From positions 248,001 through 312,000 of the forward strand of contig JAQSEB010000165.1 in assembly GCA_030063045.1 (NCBI GenBank): a stretch of 64,000 bases of DNA, in the 5' to 3' direction. The notes below the pieces were generated by a model. The model saw nothing but the letters and a program-made list of their open reading frames with translations, did not search any database and was not told the origin of the DNA. This DNA is from Pratylenchus scribneri. Its lineage: Eukaryota > Nematoda > Chromadorea > Rhabditida > Pratylenchidae. Both the position numbers and the translations under genes were made by a program. This document shows, one piece after another, positions 57,309 to 64,000 of the stretch (positions within the stretch are counted from its first letter, which is position 1; every line of letters begins with the position of its first letter).

Positions 57309-57506
57309 GCGAGGCGATGGTTTTTCAATATGAGGAACATTTGTAATAAAAGGAAATTTTTCATCTTCGGCAAATTTCAGTCGGGGATTTAAATTCGAAT
57401 TCTGATCTGTTGAAATATATTTCTTGAAGCAATTTTCCCAAGTGTTTAAATCTTCATTGACATTGAAGAATAGACATTCTAAATCAAGATGAATTATGGC
57501 TTTCAT
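57309..57506 (-). CDS. Possible small protein or terminal exon
   Basis: The frame from 57506 to a stop near 57306 reads AIIHLDLECLFFNVNEDLN, WENCFKKYISTD and FPFITNVPHIEKP, with balanced composition unlike random AT-rich sequence. It extends upstream to an acceptor-like CATAG at 57536, so it may be the last exon of a longer minus-strand gene rather than start at the ATG. No family recognised. Confidence 0.35.
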
Positions 57507-57664
57507 TCCTTTTATAAGATTCCCTGTTCCTTCCTCTATGTTGATTCGAATTAAATTAAAAATTATTTTAAATTATTTTTGAGAATCATCACATTTTTAA
57601 TTAATAACTTTTAGCTTTTAAAATAAAAATTTTTATTTCTGATTTGTGAATTTGACTGTTAAAA

Positions 57665-58970
57665 ATGAATTCCAATAAATTATTTATTAAAGAAGAAATT
57701 GATGAACTGAACGTGAAAGAAAGAATTAAAAAATTTGAAGAAATAATTCAGAAATCAAAGGAACAAAAATTCACAAAAATAGTGAAAGAAAAGGTTTGAA
57801 TATTTTTTACTCATTTTTTTTCAAATTCCTAGAAAAAATTTTCATTTTATTATCGTGGACTGCCTGCTGAATTAATGAACGAATTATTTGCCTCATTGCC
57901 ATTAGAGAATGCTTTTAGTCTTCTGGCCAAAATGCCAAATGGACTTTTGGCTAGAAATGTCCAAAAAATGAGCAATAATATTAAAATGGTGAAATATATT
58001 TATATGAATAAAATAATAATTCAATTTTATAGACAATGAAAACAAACAAATGGGATTTAAAATATTCGGGAAAGGATTTGACGATTTCCGAAAATGGATT
58101 AAGTATCAAGCATTTTAGTCCAGAAGGTAAAAAAATATTAAAAGTGCATAAAATTATAATAAAATAATTAAAAAATGATTATAAAATTAATATAATATTA
58201 TTAAATTTTTTAGGTCAGAATTGGGCTCGTTCCGTTTTGCCAATTCCAACAATATTAAAATTGAAAGTCAAAAAACTGCCAATTGTTTTCGGTAAAAATA
58301 ATATCGACAAAAAATACAAAATATCATAAATTTATAGGTCATAATTGGGTCCGTTCAATCATGCCAATTTCAACAAAATTCAATTTGAAAGCAAACATAA
58401 AGCCTTCAATTGCTTTCTATTATGAAGTGGAAATTTGCAAGAAAAATAGGTAGAAAAATTCTTTATAAAAATTTTTTTTAAATTTATATTCAAAAGATAT
58501 TCCGGTATTAACATTGGATTTAATAATGGACCACTTCCTGAATATCAAATGAATTACTTTGAATCGCTTGGATTTGTGCCAAATTCAATTGGAATTTGGC
58601 ACAAGCGTGAAATGCGAATTTATGATGATTCTGAATCATTCTATGCTAGATTCAAAGGATTCGAATATGGCAATGCAGATTTCAATGAAGGAGATGTGAT
58701 TGGAATGGGCATAATCCATTTGCCAGCACATTATCCATTAATGTATTGTTTCGCCACAATTAATGGCAAATTATTGGGTAAATTTAAGCAAAAATGAAAT
58801 AATAAAAATATCATACTAATTAAAATTCAGGAAAGACTAAATTACCTCAAGATTTTGCCAATCTCCAACTTTTCCCTTCCACCAATTTGTACTTTACAGG
58901 CGATTCGATTCGAGCAAATTTTGGCAAGGAAGAATGGCGTTTTAAACAATTTGATGAAGTTCTCCAATAA
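57665..58970 (+). CDS. SPRY gene C: LPAELMNELF module plus SPRY, with duplicated exon
   Basis: Exons 57665-57793, 57833-57988, 58033-58126, 58214-58291, 58338-58449, 58497-58777 and 58831-58970 keep phase and give 329 residues with all exons included. Exon 1 is a short charged helix; exon 2 carries LPAELMNELFASLPLEN and LLAKMPNGLLARNVQK; exons 3-7 form the SPRY domain (LTISENGLSIKHF, FYYEVEICKK, GINIGFNNG, GDVIGMGIIHLP, INGKLLG, RANFGKEEWRFKQF). Exons 4 and 5 both begin GQNW/GHNW-(A/V)RS-(V/I)(L/M)PI and look like a duplicated exon; exon 4 lacks the YYEVEI strand. Because exon 4 is 78 bases with phase 1 at both ends it can be skipped without shifting the frame. No signal peptide. Paralogue of SPRY genes A and B. 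Confidence 0.9.
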
Positions 58971-61402
58971 ATACTATAAAGTCGAAAACAATTCTCTTGA
59001 AGATAACAAACTAATTATTATATTTTTTTTATTAATCTTCTCGAAAATTCTAAAATCTTTAACCAAATTCATTATTTCTCCATTTTGTGTTTTGTTAATT
59101 AATTTATCTTTTTCCTTCGCACATCAATCAAAAATTCATCATGATTTTTTGTTAGAATAAATTTTTGTTGAATAAAATAATCTTGAACAGCGTCATATCA
59201 AAAAATAAAAAAATTTCAAATTTACTTATTTATTTACATTTCTTTTTCATTTATTAAATTAATAGCCAAATTTAACATTATTGAAGACCATAAAATTCGG
59301 AATAGAGTAAGAAGTAAGAACCAGGAATATGTAAAAAACATAGGATTATGGGAATTGAAAATATGAATAAGAAGGCCAACAATTACTAATTAATGTTCGA
59401 AATTTTGCATTGATTCGCCTTTTTAAATTTTTAAAATGTTGTAAATCTAATTCGAATATTCAAAAATATGCAATTATGACCAAAAAAATTATTACGAATC
59501 ATCTTCAAGCTCCAACCACTTTTTTAAAATGGATATTAAAGATATCCAAATTCCAAAAATTATAGAAACAACATGGCAAAAAACGGGTATCTAAATAATA
59601 AATTTTAGCTGTTATAAATACTTAAGGTTTGCCATTTTTTATGGATTTAAATTAAAAAATTATTTATATTTTCGGTAAAATTATTTGGTTAATAGCAAAT
59701 TACATTTTAAAATATAAATAAAATTATTATCATAAAATCATTTTCACGCTAGATAAAAAAATGAATTCTGTAATGGCTTCAATTATTAAATACGACAGGC
59801 TTATGAGATAATTCAAACTCATTGAAAATTATTTAAGTGCGATGCATAAAATATGTGCTGGTTTATTTTTTCAAATTTTAATTTCCTGCTTCGTCTACTC
59901 TTTTTTTTCTAATTAATTTGTATAAAAAATATAAGTAATAATTATTATAAAATAATTTTATGGGATTGAAAAAATTCATTATTTTTTAAAATATTTCCAG
60001 TACCGATTTCAAATTTCACTTACACCTTACTTATTTTGAGTTAATTAATTAATAAAAATTGATAAGAGGTGAAAACGGCAGTTATTGAAACCCATTTGGG
60101 CGGATAGGATTTTGACTATGAAAGAAATTATCATAGCCGGCGCGATTTTGATCCATTCTATTGGTCATATCTAAAGATTGGATTCATTTTTTGATTTTGG
60201 ACGAATTCTCCATTCTTTAAAGTTTTTAAGAACTTTGCCGATATTCAAAAATTGCTTTTGTCATTGGGAATTTCCCAGGCAAAGGCATCCATCAAACAAT
60301 AGCAGCAGAAGACTTCTTCACATTTGGTGGACAACGTCGATTTACCGTATTATTTACCTTGAAGAATTAATTTAATTTTCAACCTTGATCTGGCGAGTAT
60401 AAAAGTGAATGAGAATTGGGAAAAATGAAATTTTTAGAAAAATGTTCCCTCTGGCAAATATTGTTTAAAATAAAAGCAAAATAAGGCGAATATATAGCTG
60501 TAAGCAATTTGGTATTCTGAATGGATACGGCTGATGATGATAAAATGCCCCCAAATTTAAAAATGAATTTTAATCGAAAAAAGAAAATTATTTTTAAATC
60601 TCATAAATTTTTTTAAGATTAAATTTAATAAATTTCTGATAAATTAGAACAAGATTATAATTTAATCAGCATTGATCTCGCCGGAATAAAATTTTAAAAA
60701 AATTAAAAATAAATATTAATTTATTTATAATTATAAAAATAAAAATTACACAAAAATTTTAATCAGGTATTTTTCTTTTATTCATTCTTAAATTTCCAAT
60801 TTTATTTTCCTTTTCATTTCGCTCATATTCATATTTTTTTTCTTAATGATGATAATTGAAGATTCTGGTGGAAAATTATCGAATATGTTCAAATTATTCT
60901 GTTTCTTTGGCAACGAAGCTAAAAGGGTGAAATGCAACGCTCGAGATTGTGATGTATAAAACTATAAAAATTTAAGCAAAAATCGACCCAAAATGTGAAA
61001 ATTTAAATATGATCATTTTTTCAATTTAATAAAAATTATTTCATTACAAATTAATTAAAAGCCATAAATCAGTTATTGGATTTTATCAGAATTTTTCTGA
61101 ATATCCGATTTAGAAATTCTGAATAAAATTTTCAAATTTTTCTAAATATAAATTTATTTTTGAAAATTTAAATCAGCAACCCACTAATTATAATAAAAAT
61201 GTATAAATGAATTTATTTTAAATAATAAGAAAAAGGAAAAATTTATGCATGGCTTTTAAAATGTCTAAGCACACATGCACGTCCATTAAATTTTATCCGT
61301 CAATGCTTTTTTTCAATTTTTCCCTTTTTAAATGTTTTATTTCCGTTTAATTCTGATTTGTGATTCCAAATTTCTTCATTCATCAATAAATTTTCTAACG
61401 TT
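58971..61402. other. Intergenic, no firm gene
   Basis: A GGGAATTTCCC-family end at 60263 is followed by TATAAAA at 60399. Two short frames could be small exons: ATG at 60522 (MDTADDDKMPPNLKM) and ATG near 60847 ending in NEAKRVKCNARDCDV. Neither has enough support to call. Confidence 0.4.
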
Positions 61403-61416
61403 TTTCTAATTTTCAG
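61403..61416 (+). promoter_or_regulatory. Candidate spliced-leader acceptor
   Basis: TTTCTAATTTTCAG ends at 61416, 21 bases before the ATG at 61438, with no cis exon upstream that would need it. This is the usual geometry of a nematode trans-splice site. Confidence 0.4.
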
Positions 61417-61437
61417 AAATAAATTTATATTTTAAAA

Positions 61438-61902
61438 ATGTTCTTCTCCACCAAATCGACCATACTCGTCGCATTCATTTTCCTGCTCATATTTGGAAAT
61501 GCCTTCTCAAACATGTTCGAAATGAATGGGATTGCTGAGGAATTTGTAAATTTTTAAATATTGAAATTAATATAAATTTACTGAATTTAGGATTAGAGCT
61601 TTTGATTTTGTAAGAATTTTTGGTTGTATTTAGTCAATATTAGAATTATATATATTTTATTCTTTTTATTCTTTAATTAATATTTGCTATTTTTAACAAG
61701 TAAAAAAAATGTGTGAAGTATTAAAAAAAAAATAAATTTTTGTTAAAATTTGATTTCAAAAATTGTCCTTTAGACTGCTCAAAATGATGATCAATCCATG
61801 TCGAAATGTCATGATATGGACTTGGTTCAATGTGCGAAGGCATCTCATTGCAAAATTGTAAATAACAGTAATTTCCCAACGTCAACTTGTGAACCAAAGT
61901 GA
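61438..61902 (+). CDS. Small secreted four-cysteine protein (78 residues)
   Basis: Two exons, 61438-61545 and 61774-61902, both phase 0. Exon 1 encodes a strong signal peptide with a hydrophobic core (TILVAFIFLLIFGNAFS). Exon 2 encodes a short mature chain with four cysteines spaced C-x7-C-x5-C-x12-C, ending TCEPK before TGA. The layout is that of small cysteine-stabilised secreted proteins, such as gland effectors or antimicrobial-type peptides, but no family is recognised. Confidence 0.75.
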
Positions 61903-63447
61903 AAAAAAGAGAATGAAACGTAATTTGTGTTAATTCTTAATAAATGATAAATGAATAAAAATTACGATTAAAAACAATTAAAATTATATATTATCATTTA
62001 TGTATCCAGTAATTAATTTTATTTATTTCTTTGAAAATATGGAAATTATAATTAAGATTTGTATTCATTTCTAATATTTTTTTTCAAACACATAAATTTT
62101 TTCTGATTCAAATTATTAAAAGTTAACATTTTTCCTTTTTTACAAAAATGAGAACAGAGAGGAGGAGGCAAAAATTTTAAAAATTGAATTTAAAAAGATA
62201 ATAATATGAAAAAAAATTCAAAATAGCGGAAGTCTTGTACGATAGGCGAGGAGATAGAAGCGTAAATTAATTAGAAAATATATAAATGTGGGCGCGAAAA
62301 CTGAAATTTACACACTATTTCTCACTTTTTTAGAGAAGCAGAAAAAATTGAGTGTGACATAGGAAATATAAAGAAAGAAAAAAAGAGGGCGTGTTAGAGA
62401 GTGTGGCAGACGGTAAGAGAAATTTCAGTTTTCGCGGAATTTCAGTTTTCGCGGAATTTTAGTTTCCGCGGAATTACAGTTTTCGCGGAATTTTAGTTTT
62501 CTCGGAATTTTAGTTTCCGCGGAATTACAGTTTTCGCGCTAAAAATTTTAATAATTTTTAAATATTTTTTTCAAACCATAAATAATTTCTCTCATCATTA
62601 TTTGATTAAAAAACTTTTTCAATTTTATTAAAAGATATTTTTATATTATTTTTAAATCACTTTTTTGCCAGGGGGAATTTTGTTGGAATGGATTTAGGCG
62701 TGAGGAAATTTGTGTCTTCGTTATTGTGGGGGATGAGGCGAACTGTTGCCGTCGGCATTTGTTGAACCTAGAAATTTTATAAATGCCTATTATAAGAAAA
62801 ATTAAAGGAATTATAATTATAGCTGAGAGGTGAATGTGACTCCCTTTGAGATATTTTTTGAGTGATAATTTAATTTAAGAAATTATTATTATTTTTTTTG
62901 TTTCAAAATATTGTGAATTGACCCGGTTGTTTATTATAGTTCAATTGAATTTAATGGGTCATTTTTATGTATTTATCTTTGTAAATATTCTATGAAATTC
63001 ATTATTAATTGCTACAAAAATTTTCATTCTAAAATTTTTACCTTTAAGGTATAATATCCTATGACTAATATTATGTGGAGTGAAGAATGATGGTTTTTGA
63101 ATAAAATTCAAGAAAAAAATTTATTCGGTTATTTTTAATAAAAAATCATCAAAGTAAAAGGGACAAAAAGGATAAGGCAAATATGGGCCATTTCAGAATT
63201 AGTACAAATTCCAATTATTTTAGATTTAATTTTAAAATAGAAAATTGAACAAATGAAAGTAATTCAGGGAATCAAAGTTTTTGAGAATGGAATGAGTTGA
63301 GTTTTGTATAAATGTATTATAATTAAAATAGGTAAGGAAGAAATGGGGACGAAGATAAATCTGATCAATGAATTGGATGAGGTTTTCATTTTGTGAAAGG
63401 AACTTTAATTTAGGTATAACTTATCAAAGAAAACCATAAAATAGCTT
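61903..63447. other. Intergenic with a small minisatellite
   Basis: Apart from the GCGGAATTT repeat there is no coding frame or RNA gene that I can support. Confidence 0.4.
62413..62540. repeat. CGCGGAATTTCAGTTTT minisatellite
   Basis: Seven units of 15-18 bases combining TTTTCGCGGAATTT and AGTTTCCGCGGAATTAC variants. Confidence 0.88.
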
Positions 63448-63691
63448 TTATATAACAAATTGTATGGTAGTGTTCCGTATTTCTCGATCATGCAATTTAT
63501 TTATTCCATCTTCCATCCAGTTTTCTTCTCCTTTGGGATATCGAGCCATATAAAAGTATGGGGGACGATTGTTGCGATACAATTTCAATATTTCATTTGT
63601 CCGTTCATTTTCCAGTATAAATTCTTCATGGTGGATAGAACCAAAGCAAATGAAAAAATTGCATGGCAAATTTGAATTCAGAAATTCCTTT
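63448..63691 (-). CDS. Last exon of a second member of the 419-residue protein family (partial)
   Basis: After a TTTAAAG acceptor at 63692 the frame is open to TAA at 63448. It aligns with the last exon of the gene at 41468-42951: FFICFGSIHHEEF with NFLISYNGFERDY, TNEILKLYRNNRP with TGEVLALYTNPNQ, and MARYPKGEENWMEDG with LIRHPKGQEYLRQDW. The other exons are not visible in the last 300 bases, so they lie beyond the window or the copy is truncated. Confidence 0.6.
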
Positions 63692-64000
63692 AAAAAATCA
63701 AAATTTTATTTGAATAACGTTTAAATTAATTAGGGTTGCGATAGTTAGGTAAATACATATTAATACATATTTTTTTCTGATTTCAGAACACCGAAATAGT
63801 ATAAAAAAGCATTCGATTTGAACCGGAGAGTTATATTTAAATAAAATTACATATTTTCGACTTTTCTTTTCATACATATTTAAACATTTACACCTTTTCT
63901 ACATATTTTATATATTTTGATATTTTCTGGGAAATTTTCAAACAAAAATGCAATCAATAAAAACCAAGATTTAAAATTTGATAAAATGGAAAAATCAGCG
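63692..64000. other. Window end, no gene seen
   Basis: AT-rich sequence that may be an intron of the partial gene to its left. Confidence 0.3.

Overview
The window reads as a slice of an AT-rich nematode chromosome, most likely a plant-parasitic tylenchid such as a root-knot or cyst nematode. That is inference: base composition is roughly three-quarters A+T, introns are mostly 45-90 bases with T-rich acceptors ending TTTCAG or TTTTAG, there are candidate spliced-leader acceptors just upstream of start codons, a serpentine chemoreceptor, several SPRY-domain genes and several small secreted proteins. No bacterial operon, rRNA, tRNA or CRISPR was seen. Genes were rebuilt exon by exon by requiring GT(GC)-AG borders and phase agreement; total lengths below come from those models.

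Layout: 635-4812 (+) a ten-exon gene of 715 codons from an unrecognised family with a hydrophobic segment; 8883-11198 (-) coiled-coil/SPRY gene A; 12880-17175 (+) a putative secreted RING-H2 protein with two tandem ~240-residue repeats and a foldback transposon inside an intron that splits the RING; 18761-21220 (-) a seven-helix chemoreceptor; about 22177-25164 (-) a putative secreted lamin-tail-domain protein; 26940-28179 the wreck of a second chemoreceptor next to a large 31-bp tandem array; 31305-32437 (+) a small secreted peptide precursor; 34455-34586 (+) a 43-residue hydrophobic peptide; 36271-40262 (+) a C2H2 zinc-finger protein with a His-Gly repeat domain; 41468-42951 (-) a coiled-coil protein of unknown family, with a relative's last exon at 63448-63691; 44170-45111 (+) a 141-residue protein; 45739-47510 (-) SPRY gene B; 48726-50271 (-) a putative secreted protein with two HSP20-like domains; 51375-52821 (+) a fusion of the SPRY-gene N-terminal module to an intact nuclear-receptor DNA-binding domain; 53726-54768 (+) small coding-like exons; 57665-58970 (+) SPRY gene C with a duplicated exon; 61438-61902 (+) a 78-residue secreted four-cysteine protein.

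How they fit together: three SPRY genes (A, B, C) and the nuclear-receptor fusion share an N-terminal coiled-coil layout, and B, C and the fusion also share a short LPAELMNELF-type module, so one gene family seems to be mixing C-terminal domains. A second theme is signal-peptide first exons ending in phase 1 joined to domains that are normally intracellular (lamin tail, HSP20, RING-H2). These are good candidates for secreted parasitism proteins, but no host role is shown by sequence alone.

The intergenic and intronic DNA is full of short non-autonomous transposons, several with clear target-site duplications (8, 8, 9 and 11 bp), long foldback repeats, and large minisatellites.
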